64,000 nucleotides of DNA from Rhizobium lentis (GTDB taxonomy: Bacteria; Pseudomonadota; Alphaproteobacteria; Rhizobiales; Rhizobiaceae). A program made the position numbers and the translations under genes. Positions 9,313 to 18,422 of this stretch are shown one piece after another (position 1 is the first letter of the stretch; the number at the start of each line of letters is the position of its first letter). The DNA lies in assembly GCF_014200175.1 (NCBI RefSeq), contig NZ_JACHBD010000007.1:1-64000 (forward strand), written 5' to 3'. Below the pieces are notes generated by a model. The model saw only the letters and a program-made list of their open reading frames with translations. It searched no databases and was not told where the DNA came from.

Positions 9313-9855
9313 TCAGGCGTCGCCGGTCACCACGCCGACGAAGGGCAGTTCACGAAAGGCATACGCGACATCCATGCCGTAGCCAACGACGAAATAGTCA
9401 GGGCATTCGAAGCCGACGTAATCGGCCTCCAGCTTTTCCTTGCGCTTGACGCGCTTGTCGAGCAGCACGGCGATCGTGACGTTGCGTGCGCCACGCTCGA
9501 ACAGCAGTTCCTTGGCAAAAAGCAGCGTCCGGCCGGATTCGAGAATATCGTCGATCAACAGGACGTCGCGGCCATGCACATCGCTGTCGATATCCTTGAC
9601 GATGCGCACGCCCTGGGAGACCGTGCCGCTTCCATAGCTCGACAACGTGATGAACTCGACCTCCGGGGCAAGCCCGGTGTCGTGCAGGGCGCGGATCAGG
9701 TCAGCGGCGAAGATGAAGGAGCCTTTGAGCACGGCGATGACGAGCAGATCCTTGGTCGGACCGTTGGCGATCTCCCGCGCCATGGCACGATTGCGTTCGG
9801 CAATCTGTTCGGCGGTGAAGAGCGGCTCGATATTTTTTCCGCGCACGACAGGCAT
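9313..9855 (-). CDS. hpt: Hypoxanthine phosphoribosyltransferase
   Basis: Salvages hypoxanthine (and usually guanine) to the nucleotide using PRPP. The 180-residue protein carries the PRPP-binding motif VLLIDDILESGRTL near residue 100 and the Lys-containing start IAVLKGSFIF of the pyrophosphate loop. The start ATG at 9855 (MPVVRGKNIEP) has GGAG eight bases upstream; the open frame extends 27 codons further with no ribosome binding site. It is followed on the same strand by the receiver protein gene. Confidence 0.96.
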   Translation of the reverse strand: MPVVRGKNIEPLFTAEQIAERNRAMAREIANGPTKDLLVIAVLKGSFIFAADLIRALHDTGLAPEVEFITLSSYGSGTVSQGVRIVKDIDSDVHGRDVLLIDDILESGRTLLFAKELLFERGARNVTIAVLLDKRVKRKEKLEADYVGFECPDYFVVGYGMDVAYAFRELPFVGVVTGDA

Positions 9856-9977
9856 AAGACTTGCTCCATGAAAAGAAGGGTAAGCCGTTAGCACATATGC
9901 GCGCCTGAAACAGCCTCGCCGGCTAGAAATTGGCACGACCTACGGCAGGAATTGGCCGTGGCGTGCCCGTGTTGCTT

Positions 9978-10622
9978 CTATGGCAGGAACGAAAGCCGGA
10001 CCTCTGGCAATTTTCCGCCGGCATGCTGGACGCGCGCCGAAAAGCCTCGGCTCTGGCCGCCATAGATGACATCAACAGGTGGGTTGATGACGATGCTCGC
10101 GGTCAGCCGCTCGTCAGTCACGAGATCGGCGCGAATCGGCTGCAGCGTCTGCGTCGTGCCGCTGTCGTTTTCGATGATGCCGTTGATGACGAGCACGCGC
10201 ATTCCGTTCGCGTCACGCGGCGTCACCGTCACATGGGTGAAATGCAGCGGCGCTCCGGAATAAGCTCGACCGCCCGACAGGCCGGAGAAGCCACCCGCAA
10301 GGCCGAAGACGAGCACGGCAAGCGCCAGCACCAGTAGGGCGAAACTACGGATCGACGCGCGCTGCAGCCAGGTTTCCGCCTCCCGCAGAAGAGAAGCGGC
10401 CATCGCCGGCAGAAGCGGCGGCTGTGCGGCGCCTGCCCGCTTGCGGTTGTCGTTATGGGTCCTCGCGGTGAATTCCCGCGGCCGCGCCTTACCGAGCGTG
10501 ACGAATTCGGCGTCGGCAATATCGGCAGGACGCGGATTGCGGTACTGGCGGCTTGCGGGTTCAGGCGGCAGGAAATCATAGGCCTGGCCCGGTGTCCGGC
10601 GGCTGAAGAAGGATGCTTCCAT
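9978..10622 (-). CDS. DUF3426-like membrane protein next to ftsE, no zinc ribbon
   Basis: A 214-residue protein with a polar N-terminal half (about 110 residues), one membrane helix near residues 118-140 (FALLVLALAVLVFGLAG), and a C-terminal periplasmic beta domain with the pattern INGIIENDSG and GFSARVQH that resembles DUF3426. Many relatives start with an MJ0042 zinc ribbon; no Cys pairs are present here, even when the frame is read upstream of the start. I chose the ATG at 10622; a GTG eight codons upstream is possible. It is transcribed away from ftsE across 206 bases. Function is unknown. Confidence 0.75.
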   Translation of the reverse strand: MEASFFSRRTPGQAYDFLPPEPASRQYRNPRPADIADAEFVTLGKARPREFTARTHNDNRKRAGAAQPPLLPAMAASLLREAETWLQRASIRSFALLVLALAVLVFGLAGGFSGLSGGRAYSGAPLHFTHVTVTPRDANGMRVLVINGIIENDSGTTQTLQPIRADLVTDERLTASIVINPPVDVIYGGQSRGFSARVQHAGGKLPEVRLSFLP

Positions 10623-10828
10623 GGTGACTGCCTCGCAGATGTCCACATGGTTTCGCTGCCAGCGGTAATCTTGGCATTGAAACGAATCCTGCTCAGTCGT
10701 AAATTTTAATGGTTAATGCTTCGCAAAGGTCGCCATCAAACGGGCGTCTTTCCGGCAAAATTTACCGGCTGTTAACGGTGTTGGTTAACAAGTCGCACCG
10801 TGAAACCCACAACAGACTGGGCTGCCCG

Positions 10829-11488
10829 TTGATCCACTTCGAGAATGTCGGTTTGCGCTACGGCATGGGCCCGGAAATCCTCCGGGACCTGACCTTCGAC
10901 ATTCCGAAGAAATCCTTTCAGTTCCTGACGGGCCCGTCGGGCGCGGGCAAGACATCGCTGCTGCGGCTGCTCTTCATGTCGCTGCAGCCGACGCGCGGCC
11001 TGATCCGCATGTTCGGGCGCGATATTTCCGAAATCCCCCGCCCGGAGCTGCCGCTGCTGCGCCGGCGCGTCGGCATCGTCTTCCAGGATTTTCGCCTGCT
11101 CGATCATCTCACCACCTATGAGAATGTTGCTTTGCCCTTACGGGTGCGCGGCAAGGAGGAGAGTTCCTACAAGACAGACGTTCTGGAACTGTTGAAATGG
11201 GTCGGCCTTGGCGAACGCATCAACGTGCTGCCGCCGGTGCTCTCCGGCGGCGAGAAACAGCGCGCCGCCATCGCCCGGGCGCTGATGGACCGGCCGGAAG
11301 TCCTGCTGGCCGACGAACCCACGGGCAATGTCGACCCGCCGATGGCCAGGCGCCTGCTCAATCTTTTCCTCGAGCTCAACCGGCTCGGCACGGCGGTGGT
11401 AATCGCCACCCATGACCTGGCGTTGATGGAACAGGTGGAAGCCCGCCGCATGATCCTCTCGGAGGGGCATCTCGATCTCTATGACTGA
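10829..11488 (+). CDS. ftsE: Cell division ATP-binding protein FtsE
   Basis: The ATPase of the FtsEX complex, which uses ATP to switch on peptidoglycan hydrolysis at the septum. Seen in order: Walker A GPSGAGKTSL (about residue 35), Q-loop in VFQDFRLL, ABC signature LSGGEKQRAAIARAL, Walker B VLLADEPTG, and the switch ATHD. I chose the TTG at 10829, which gives the usual FtsE N terminus IHFENVGLRYG and 219 residues; the frame is open 40 codons upstream but that part has no similarity to FtsE. ftsX overlaps its end by eight bases, so the two are translationally coupled. Confidence 0.95.
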   Translation: MIHFENVGLRYGMGPEILRDLTFDIPKKSFQFLTGPSGAGKTSLLRLLFMSLQPTRGLIRMFGRDISEIPRPELPLLRRRVGIVFQDFRLLDHLTTYENVALPLRVRGKEESSYKTDVLELLKWVGLGERINVLPPVLSGGEKQRAAIARALMDRPEVLLADEPTGNVDPPMARRLLNLFLELNRLGTAVVIATHDLALMEQVEARRMILSEGHLDLYD

Positions 11489-12494
11489 GCCCCCGTCCAA
11501 AAACCGAGACAAGGCGCCGGCCCAGGCCCAGCAGAAGCGGCCGGAAATGCGCGTGCGCCCGACCGCGCCGATCCTGCCGCCCTCCAACATCCAGGGCAAT
11601 GCCCTGATGGTGGTGATATCGATCATGGCCTTTCTCGCCTGCCTGACGCTCGGCGGCGTCAGCATGGTGCGTTCGACGGCGGCGAGTTGGGAGAGTCAGA
11701 TCTCCCGCGAGATCACCATCCAGATCAAGCCGGACGACAATCTCGACATGGAAAAGGCGCTGACGCAGGCGCGCGACCTGGCGCTCACCTTCGTCGGCAC
11801 CAAAAGCGGCCAGATCGTCGACGAGGCGGCCACCGCCCGTCTGCTCGAACCCTGGCTTGGCCCCGGCCTCGACCTCAAGGATCTGCCCGTCCCCCGCCTC
11901 GTCGTCATCACCATCGACGAGAGCAACCCGCCGGATTTCGAGGCGATGCGCGGCCTCCTGAAGGACAGCATCCCGCAGGCGAGCCTCGACGATCATCGCA
12001 CCTGGGTCGACCGGCTGGTGTCCATGGCGCACACGACGGTGCTGATCGGCACCGGCGTTCTGCTCCTGGTCTTTTCGGCCATGGTGCTCACCGTCGTCTT
12101 TGCCACGCGCGGCGCGCTGTCGGGCAATCGACACATCGTCGAAGTGCTGCATTTCGTCGGCGCCGAAAGCTCTTTCGTCGCCACCGAATTCCAGAAGCAT
12201 TTCCTCAAGATCAGCCTCAAGGGCTCGGCGATCGGCAGCGCGCTTGCCGCTCTCTTCTTCGCTACGGCCGGCTTCTGGCAAAGCCGCACCCTGGCGACGC
12301 CGGAAACGGATCAGGCAACCGCGCTGTTCGGCACTTTTTCGGTCGGCGTACTCGGTTATGCCGGCATCTTCGCGACCATGATCGTCATCGCGCTGCTGAC
12401 GACCGTCACGGCGCGGTTGACCGTCATGCGGACGATCTATGAAATCGATACATTGCGCTCGGACCCGACGCGCACCGACGGCATCGCAAGTTGA
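11481..12494 (+). CDS. ftsX: Cell division protein FtsX
   Basis: The membrane partner of FtsE; 337 residues with a cytosolic Pro/Gln-rich N-terminal tail of about 40 residues, a first membrane helix (LMVVISIMAFLACLTL), a large periplasmic loop of about 130 residues that activates cell-wall amidases, and three further helices in the C-terminal half. This four-helix layout is the FtsX pattern. It starts inside the end of ftsE. The YdcF-family gene follows 67 bases later. Confidence 0.95.
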   Translation: MTEPPSKNRDKAPAQAQQKRPEMRVRPTAPILPPSNIQGNALMVVISIMAFLACLTLGGVSMVRSTAASWESQISREITIQIKPDDNLDMEKALTQARDLALTFVGTKSGQIVDEAATARLLEPWLGPGLDLKDLPVPRLVVITIDESNPPDFEAMRGLLKDSIPQASLDDHRTWVDRLVSMAHTTVLIGTGVLLLVFSAMVLTVVFATRGALSGNRHIVEVLHFVGAESSFVATEFQKHFLKISLKGSAIGSALAALFFATAGFWQSRTLATPETDQATALFGTFSVGVLGYAGIFATMIVIALLTTVTARLTVMRTIYEIDTLRSDPTRTDGIAS

Positions 12495-12561
12495 TCGTGA
12501 CCGTGTCGTTTTGTCATTGTAGCGTCTGTTCCACGCCGTAATCAGCGTATAATCACGATTC

Positions 12562-13278
12562 ATGACCATGGGCCATACGACACCCAACCCGATTCGGCAG
12601 GATCCAGAGCTTGATCGCCCGGCGGGCCTGCCGCCGCGACGCGGGCCGATTCGCCGCCTGCTGCGCTGGGCCGGCTTTGGTTGCGTTCTGGCGATCGCCC
12701 TGGTGTTCGGCGGCTTCCTGCGCTTTGCCGATTCCGTGACGACGCTTAAGCCCCCGGTCGAGCCGAAGGCGGACGCGATCGTCGTGCTGACAGGGGGCTA
12801 CCAGCGCATCGACCAGGCCGTGGAACTGCTGCAGAAGGGTGCCGGCAAGCGGCTCCTGATCTCCGGCGTCCACCCGACGACGACGCCGGCTCAGATCCGC
12901 AAGATGACACAGGGCTCGGCCGATCTCTTCTCCTGCTGCGTCGATATCGGTCATGACGCGATAGACACGATCGGCAATGCCGAGGAAACCTCCAACTGGA
13001 TCCATGCCAAGGGATACAGAAGCGTGCTCGTCGTCACCAACAATTATCATATGCCGCGCAGCCTCGCCGAACTTTCCTATGTCGATCCCGACATCGAGTT
13101 CATCCCCTATCCCGTCGTCAACTCAGATCTGAAGACCCGCAACTGGTTCACCGATCCGAACGCGATGCGCGTCATGCTGGCCGAATATCTGAAGGTGCTG
13201 CTGGCCGGCGCCCGCAACATCACCGGCTTCGGCCGCCACACCGGGCTACGCTCGGCCAGCGTGTCCGCCGCGGACTGA
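12562..13278 (+). CDS. YdcF/SanA-like DUF218 envelope protein
   Basis: A 238-residue protein with one N-terminal membrane helix (about residues 34-55) and a DUF218 domain. Visible motifs are DAIVVLTGG near residue 72, LLISGVHP, and VVTNNYHMPRS, the last a Rossmann-like substrate site. Members act in cell-envelope or peptidoglycan-linked processes, but their reactions are mostly unknown. The ATG at 12562 is followed by a second ATG two codons on, so the start could be 12568. Its place between ftsEX and plsC supports an envelope role. A repeat cluster fills the 197 bases that follow. Confidence 0.85.
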   Translation: MTMGHTTPNPIRQDPELDRPAGLPPRRGPIRRLLRWAGFGCVLAIALVFGGFLRFADSVTTLKPPVEPKADAIVVLTGGYQRIDQAVELLQKGAGKRLLISGVHPTTTPAQIRKMTQGSADLFSCCVDIGHDAIDTIGNAEETSNWIHAKGYRSVLVVTNNYHMPRSLAELSYVDPDIEFIPYPVVNSDLKTRNWFTDPNAMRVMLAEYLKVLLAGARNITGFGRHTGLRSASVSAAD

Positions 13279-13282
13279 GGTT

Positions 13283-13345
13283 TTGCTTGAGCATGATGCC
13301 GAAAAGTGTGAGCGGTTTTCGGACGACGTCATGTTCTAACTCTTT
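13283..13345 (+). repeat. Rhizobial repeat with GCCGAAAA/TTTTCGG arms
   Basis: GCATGATGCCGAAAA at 13291 is matched by TTTTCGGACGACGTCATG ending at 13333, an imperfect inverted repeat around GTGTGAGCGG. The layout, an outer CATGATG/CATCATG-like arm and an inner CCGAAAA/TTTTCGG arm, is like the palindrome families dispersed in rhizobial intergenic DNA. It follows the YdcF stop codon closely. Confidence 0.6.
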
Positions 13346-13348
13346 AAT

Positions 13349-13401
13349 CCAGAACAGGATTCAGATTGTAGGTCCGGCTCAAAATCTGAATCCTGTTCTG
13401 G
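13349..13401. repeat. Perfect 19-bp inverted repeat
   Basis: CCAGAACAGGATTCAGATT at 13349-13367 returns exactly inverted at 13383-13401, separated by 15 bases. It directly follows the previous repeat, so the two together form a composite of about 120 bases in the gap between the YdcF-family gene and plsC. As RNA it would give a strong hairpin; it has no T-run and could be an mRNA-processing or stability element. Confidence 0.75.
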
Positions 13402-13475
13402 GGCACCATCAAATGCTTTTTATGACGGGCAATATCGTGTAGGCCGGTCGCGTGAGCATGCCTCGGGAAAATTTC

Positions 13476-14273
13476 ATGATCGCGCTGCGTTCCGTCCTCT
13501 TCAACACGATCTTCTACGCCAACCTCATCATCCGGATGATCGTGCTCTCGCCCTATTATTTCGTGGTGCCGCGGCTAACCGCCTATGAAATCCCGAAGAA
13601 CTGGGCGCGCTCCAATCACTGGCTGATGCGCGTGATCGTCGGAACGACCTTTGAGATCGAGGGGCTGGAGAACCTGCCTGACGGCAGCTATATCCTGGCG
13701 CCGAAGCACCAGTCCTTCTGGGACACCTACGCGCTGCTGCCCAGACTCAAGGACCCGGTCTACATCCTGAAGCGCGAGCTCATGTGGATTCCGCTCTTCG
13801 GCTGGTATGCGAAAAAGCAGCGCATGATCCCGGTCGATCGCGGCGCCCGCGGCAAGGTGATGGTGGATGTGCTGAAACGCACGAGGGAAGAGCTTTCGAC
13901 TGGCCGCCAGCTCATCATCTATCCCGAGGGCACCCGCCGCCCACCGGGCGCGGAACCGGTCTATAAATACGGCATCGCCCGCATGTACCGCGATCTTGGC
14001 ATTCCCGTCGTGCCGGTCGCGATGCATCCCGGCCTCTTCTGGCCGCGGCGGAGCATCCGCCGTTATCCCGGCCATTTCAAGGTACGGATCCTGCCGCCGA
14101 TCATGCCGGGAATGGATCCCGACACCTTCTTCGCGCACCTGATCGAGGTGACCGAACGAGCAAGCGACGAGCTCTTGCTCGACACCATCGAACGCAATCC
14201 GCATCTGCCGTTGCCGCCGACAGCGATCGCCAGGCTGACAGAGCTGCGCAAAATGAAGGCGGCAACGGCCTGA
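13476..14273 (+). CDS. plsC: 1-acyl-sn-glycerol-3-phosphate acyltransferase
   Basis: Adds the second acyl chain to lysophosphatidic acid in phospholipid synthesis at the inner membrane. The catalytic H-x4-D motif is in KHQSFWDTY and the glycerol-phosphate motif is YPEGTRRPPG; an N-terminal hydrophobic helix (about residues 5-30) anchors it. Three in-frame starts lie close together (GTG 13452, ATG 13458, ATG 13476); I chose 13476 because GGGA precedes it by seven bases, giving 265 residues. It ends tail to tail with the next gene, the two stops sharing TGATCA. Confidence 0.93.
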   Translation: MIALRSVLFNTIFYANLIIRMIVLSPYYFVVPRLTAYEIPKNWARSNHWLMRVIVGTTFEIEGLENLPDGSYILAPKHQSFWDTYALLPRLKDPVYILKRELMWIPLFGWYAKKQRMIPVDRGARGKVMVDVLKRTREELSTGRQLIIYPEGTRRPPGAEPVYKYGIARMYRDLGIPVVPVAMHPGLFWPRRSIRRYPGHFKVRILPPIMPGMDPDTFFAHLIEVTERASDELLLDTIERNPHLPLPPTAIARLTELRKMKAATA

Positions 14274-14804
14274 TCAGCCGGCCCGCAGCCGCTCCACCTC
14301 GTTGCCGACCTGCTCCAGCCACGGGTCGCGAATGCCCATCTGTCTCAGGTGCGCAAGCGTGTTAAAGACATAGGCATCATTCGGACCGGACTGGCCCCTG
14401 GCCTCGTTCACTACCCGTGCTGCCGCGAGCGTATCGAGCGTACCGGCATATTGCTCGTGGTCACGATCGGCGACGTAAGTCACCGCCTCCATCCGCCGAC
14501 CGCCGGCAAACTGCAGCCGAACCCGGCGCTCCAGATAGACATTGGTGACAAGTTCGCGGGCGCGGAGATACTCGATCACCTCATCCCATCTGTCCGGCGA
14601 AATACGGAAAGCCATGCCGCGGCAGGCGCCGCCCCTGTCGAGGCCGAGAACGAGGCCCGGATTGTCGCGTGTGCCGCGATGAACGAAGGAACGGACACAG
14701 AGCGAACGCCTGTAACCATGCACCAGGGCTTCTGCCCGTTCAAGGAACTCGAAGCCCGGATTCCACATCAGCGAGCCGTAGCCAAACACCCAAAATTCGT
14801 CCAT
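14274..14804 (-). CDS. Gamma-glutamylcyclotransferase, ChaC family
   Basis: ChaC-type enzymes degrade glutathione to 5-oxoproline and Cys-Gly. The 176-residue protein begins with the family nucleotide-like loop VFGYGSLMWNP and has the Glu-bearing segment ARELVTNVYLERRV near residue 95 that matches the catalytic region. I chose the ATG at 14804 (MDEFWVFGYG); the frame continues 17 codons upstream and would overlap the divergent gene's start. Function assignment is from family motifs. Confidence 0.9.
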   Translation of the reverse strand: MDEFWVFGYGSLMWNPGFEFLERAEALVHGYRRSLCVRSFVHRGTRDNPGLVLGLDRGGACRGMAFRISPDRWDEVIEYLRARELVTNVYLERRVRLQFAGGRRMEAVTYVADRDHEQYAGTLDTLAAARVVNEARGQSGPNDAYVFNTLAHLRQMGIRDPWLEQVGNEVERLRAG

Positions 14805-14853
14805 ATCGCACGCCAGACCGGAATCACTTTGCGATTCACCATTGGAGAACATC

Positions 14854-15870
14854 ATGGCAGCGTCAAGCCGATCCGGCAGCGGTCAATCCAGCAGCGGCAA
14901 GAAATTCTGGTTGCTGGGCGGAGGTATTCTCCTGGCGATCACGCTTTATACCGGCGGCTGGTTCTATGCAGCATCGGCGCTGAAGACCACGGTGCTGAAA
15001 GCGATCGCGCCGCGCGATCAAGCGGGCGTCAGCGGCGAATGCTCCGATATCGAATTCCGCGGCTATCCCTTCCGCATCGGCCTGTTCTGCTCCAAGGTCG
15101 ATGTCGACGACAGTGTCAACGGCGTCTCCGCCACCTTCGGCGCCCTGCGCTCGGCAGCCCAGGTTTATGCGCCCGGCCATATCGTCTGGGAACTCGATTC
15201 GCCGGCCGAGATCCGCACCAGCAACGGCCTTTCGATCTCAGCTCAGTGGGCGAACCTGCAGTCGAGCCTGGCGACCAGACTGAAGGGCATCGACCGCAGC
15301 TCGATCCTCATCGAGGGGCTGAAGGCGACGGCGGTCTCTTCCTTCACCGGCCAGACGGTGAGCTTCGATGCCGCCCGTACGGAAATTCATCTGCGCCAGA
15401 ACGGCGCCGATCTCGACGGCGCGATCTCCGTAAAGGATGCGAATACGGCAATCACCGACTGGCCCCAGGTCTTCCCGAAACTCTCCGCCAGCATCGATGT
15501 GACCGTTGCCGGCAAGGCCGGCCTGATCGACGGCAGCGACCCGAATGGCCTCAACGGTTCTGCCGGCGAGCTGCGCCGCATCGTTGCCGACATCGGCGAC
15601 GGCAAGGTCATGACGCTGACCGGTCCCTTCTCCTTCGACGAACAGGGTTTACTGTCGGGAAAATTCAAGTTGGAGATCGAACGGCTCGAACCATGGGGCG
15701 AGAGCCTGAAGCAGACCTTCCCCGACATCGCCTCGACCGTCAACACGGCGACCAAGCTCTTGAAATCACTTGCCGGCGGCAAGGATAAGGTGTCGGTAGA
15801 TCTCATTGTCGATCATGGCAACGCCACCGTCAGCGGCTTCATCCCGCTCGGCCGGATACCGCCGATCTGA
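14854..15870 (+). CDS. DUF2125 family protein, membrane anchored
   Basis: A 338-residue protein with a Ser/Gly-rich N terminus, one membrane helix near residues 18-40 (FWLLGGGILLAITLYTGGWF) and a large periplasmic beta-rich domain that repeats strand patterns with Asp-Gly turns. Two cysteines early in the domain (GECSDIEF and LFCSKVD) may form a disulfide. This matches DUF2125, an alphaproteobacterial family of unknown function. The ATG at 14854 has GGAG seven bases upstream; an earlier TTG is not needed. Confidence 0.85.
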   Translation: MAASSRSGSGQSSSGKKFWLLGGGILLAITLYTGGWFYAASALKTTVLKAIAPRDQAGVSGECSDIEFRGYPFRIGLFCSKVDVDDSVNGVSATFGALRSAAQVYAPGHIVWELDSPAEIRTSNGLSISAQWANLQSSLATRLKGIDRSSILIEGLKATAVSSFTGQTVSFDAARTEIHLRQNGADLDGAISVKDANTAITDWPQVFPKLSASIDVTVAGKAGLIDGSDPNGLNGSAGELRRIVADIGDGKVMTLTGPFSFDEQGLLSGKFKLEIERLEPWGESLKQTFPDIASTVNTATKLLKSLAGGKDKVSVDLIVDHGNATVSGFIPLGRIPPI

Positions 15871-15882
15871 CCAGCCCGTTTC

Positions 15883-16302
15883 TCAGGCTATGTGCTTGAT
15901 GAAAAAAACCTCGGGCACCGATTGCAGACCGGGCAGCTCGATTGCGCCGGTTTCGATAAATCCGTTGCGGCGATGCCAGTCCTGCGGCCGGCTCTCGTCG
16001 CATTCGCTCGAGGTCATCAGCAGGCGGGCGCCTTCGCCGCGCATCGCCGCTTCCCAGGCGAGAAACAGCGTCGTCCCGACACCCGACCGGCGATGACCGG
16101 GAAGGACGCGGATCATTTCCATATAGGGAACTCTGCCCCAGAAGCGTGAGAACCGCAGGAAACCGACCATCTCGCCGTCCTCCCGGGCGACGAGATATTC
16201 GCCGAGCGCCACACATCGCGATATCCATGGCTGACCGAGGTTGGCATCTTCGCGCACAAGCCAAGCGATATCCGTCTGGCTGGCGCTCGCCACCTCCACC
16301 AT
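15883..16302 (-). CDS. GNAT family N-acetyltransferase
   Basis: A 139-residue single GNAT domain. The acetyl-CoA loop reads RVLPGHRRSGVGTTLF (motif A, R-x-x-G-x-G), and the end EVFFIKHI is a typical final strand. Substrate unknown. It starts seven bases after the tyrC stop codon, so it is probably the last gene of the hisC-tyrC unit. The longer open frame upstream runs antisense-shadowed through tyrC and is not used. Confidence 0.85.
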   Translation of the reverse strand: MVEVASASQTDIAWLVREDANLGQPWISRCVALGEYLVAREDGEMVGFLRFSRFWGRVPYMEMIRVLPGHRRSGVGTTLFLAWEAAMRGEGARLLMTSSECDESRPQDWHRRNGFIETGAIELPGLQSVPEVFFIKHIA

Positions 16303-16309
16303 CGCTCGG

Positions 16310-17236
16310 CTACTTCTTGTCCAGCAGGTGAGGGCGGCCGAAATCCGGCGCGTCGACGTCCTGACCGGCCTGGACGATCGAGCGGCGGATGGCGCGCGTA
16401 CGGGTGAAGAGCTCGAAAATCTTATCGCCTTCACCCCAACGGATCGCCCGCTGCAGATAGGCGAGATCTTCAGAGAACCGCGCCAGCATTTCGAGGATCG
16501 CATCGCGATTGTGCAGGCAGACGTCGCGCCACATGGTCGGGTCGGAGGCGGCGAGGCGGGTGAAATCGCGAAAACCTGAAGCCGAATATTTGATGACTTC
16601 CGATTCCGTCACCGTCTCCAGATCGTCGGCCGTTCCGACGATATTATAGGCGATGATATGCGGCAGGTGCGAAACGATCGCGAGCACCTTGTCGTGGTGT
16701 TCCGCATCCATCTCGTCGACCTTTGAGCCGAGCGCCTCCCAAAAGCCGCGCAGCCGCTTCAGCGCCGTCTCGTCGGTGCCCGCGACCGGCGTGAAGATGC
16801 ACCAGCGGCCTTCGAAAAGGCCGGGGAAGCCGGCATCGGGGCCGGATTTTTCCGTGCCAGCCAGCGGATGGCCAGGGATGAAATGCACATTGTCAGGCAT
16901 ATGCGGCTGCATCTGCGCGATGACCGACGCTTTGGTCGAGCCGACATCGGTGACGATCGCCCCTGACTTCAGGTTGCCAGCGATTTCCTTCGCCACACTT
17001 TCCGAAGCGCCGACCGGCACCGAAACGATGATGAGGTCGGCATCCTTGACGGCCTCTGCCGAAGAGGTCGTATAGCGATCGCCGAGGCCAAGCTCCTCCG
17101 CACGCTTCAGCGTATCGGCGCTGCGTGTGGCAACGACGATCTGCTTCGTCAGCCCGAGCCGGCGAACGTCGTGGGCGAGCGAAGAGCCGATCAAGCCGAT
17201 GCCGATCAGCGCGATCCGGTCAAACAGCACGCTCAT
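16310..17236 (-). CDS. tyrC: Prephenate/arogenate dehydrogenase
   Basis: Oxidative decarboxylation of prephenate or arogenate on the way to tyrosine. The 308-residue protein starts with the NAD(P) loop [14 protein letters not shown] and has the substrate-domain motif [11 protein letters not shown] near residue 120. Related alphaproteobacterial enzymes are called TyrC (cyclohexadienyl dehydrogenase). Its start overlaps the stop of the upstream aminotransferase by four bases, so both steps of aromatic amino-acid synthesis are coupled in translation. Prephenate versus arogenate preference cannot be read from the sequence. Confidence 0.93.
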   Translation of the reverse strand: MSVLFDRIALIGIGLIGSSLAHDVRRLGLTKQIVVATRSADTLKRAEELGLGDRYTTSSAEAVKDADLIIVSVPVGASESVAKEIAGNLKSGAIVTDVGSTKASVIAQMQPHMPDNVHFIPGHPLAGTEKSGPDAGFPGLFEGRWCIFTPVAGTDETALKRLRGFWEALGSKVDEMDAEHHDKVLAIVSHLPHIIAYNIVGTADDLETVTESEVIKYSASGFRDFTRLAASDPTMWRDVCLHNRDAILEMLARFSEDLAYLQRAIRWGEGDKIFELFTRTRAIRRSIVQAGQDVDAPDFGRPHLLDKK

Positions 17237-18342
17237 GCCTTACGTCCCATGAATTCGCGGAGTGCTGCAATGACGCCGCGATTGGCCTCTTCGGGACCGA
17301 TGCTCATCCGCAGCGCATTGGAAAAGCCGTAGCTGCGCACCGCGCGCAGAATGTAACCGCGGCTAGTCAGAAGTTCGTCCGCATCGGCGGCACGCTTGCC
17401 GTCCATCTCAGGGAAATGGATGAGGACGAAATTGGCGACCGAAGGCGTGACTTTAAGCCCGATCGCTTCCAGCGCCGCCGTTAGCGTTTCCACCCACATC
17501 TGGTTGTAGGAGACGGCCTGCTGGACGAAAGCCTGGTCGCGGATGGCCGCGGCACCGGCAGCGATCGCCGCCGCATTCATGTTGAACGGCGCACGGACGC
17601 GGTTCACCGCATCGACGACCTCGGCCGGCGCATACATCCAACCGACGCGCAACGCCGCCAGACCGTAGGCCTTCGAAAAGGTGCGGGTCATCACCACGTT
17701 GGAGCTGGAAGACACGACCTCGATGCCGGCTTCGTAGTCGTTGCGGCGCACATATTCGGCGTAAGCCGCATCGAGCACGAGGACGACGTGTTTCGGCAGG
17801 CCCGCCTGCAGGCGGCGGATTTCGCTCACCGGAACATAGGTGCCGGTGGGATTGCCGGGATTGGCGATGAAGACGATCTTCGTCCTTTCCGTCACAGCGG
17901 CAAGGATCGCGTCGACATCGACGGTATAGTCCTTTTCCTTCACGACGACAGGCGTGGCGCCCGCGCCCATGATCTGGATCTTGTAGACCAGGAATCCGTG
18001 CTCGGTGATGATGCCCTCGTCGCCGGCGCCGAGATAGACATGGCAGAGCAGGCCGAGCAGTTCGTCCGAACCATTGCCGCAGAGGATGTTTGCCGGATTG
18101 AGGCCATGCACGGCGGCGATCGCCTCGCGCAGTTCGATCGCCTGCCCGTCGGGATAACGTCCCAGATTATCGGCAGCGGTCTTGACCGCCTCGATCGCTT
18201 TCGGGCTGGCGCCGAGCGGCGTTTCGTTGGAAGAGAGCTTGTAAACGCGGGCAACACCCGGCGCATGTTCTTTGCCCGGAACATAGGATGCGATATCGAG
18301 AATACCGGGACGCGGAACGGGCTTGCTGATCTCAACGCTCAT
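17233..18342 (-). CDS. hisC: Histidinol-phosphate/aromatic aminotransferase
   Basis: A PLP-dependent class I/II aminotransferase of 369 residues. Visible are SSNETPLG near the N terminus, [18 protein letters not shown], and the PLP-lysine motif [15 protein letters not shown]. HisC-family enzymes act on histidinol phosphate and often on aromatic keto acids; the four-base overlap with tyrC favours an aromatic role here (a HisC2-type paralogue), though both are possible. A gap of 80 bases separates it from the methyltransferase gene's end. Confidence 0.92.
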   Translation of the reverse strand: MSVEISKPVPRPGILDIASYVPGKEHAPGVARVYKLSSNETPLGASPKAIEAVKTAADNLGRYPDGQAIELREAIAAVHGLNPANILCGNGSDELLGLLCHVYLGAGDEGIITEHGFLVYKIQIMGAGATPVVVKEKDYTVDVDAILAAVTERTKIVFIANPGNPTGTYVPVSEIRRLQAGLPKHVVLVLDAAYAEYVRRNDYEAGIEVVSSSSNVVMTRTFSKAYGLAALRVGWMYAPAEVVDAVNRVRAPFNMNAAAIAAGAAAIRDQAFVQQAVSYNQMWVETLTAALEAIGLKVTPSVANFVLIHFPEMDGKRAADADELLTSRGYILRAVRSYGFSNALRMSIGPEEANRGVIAALREFMGRKA

Positions 18343-18422
18343 GGGTCGACCTTGGATTTTCCGGAAAATGACCCAGTGGCATTAAAGCGGAATGCGGTTC
18401 TTGTCGAGAGCCGGGAACGGGC

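Noticed and set aside
10709-10828. N-terminal extension of FtsE
   Set aside because: The 40 extra codons have no FtsE similarity and no ribosome site; FtsE normally starts at IHFENV.
14349-15788. 479-codon frame spanning ChaC and DUF2125 genes
   Set aside because: Crosses two well-supported genes, Arg-rich shadow composition.
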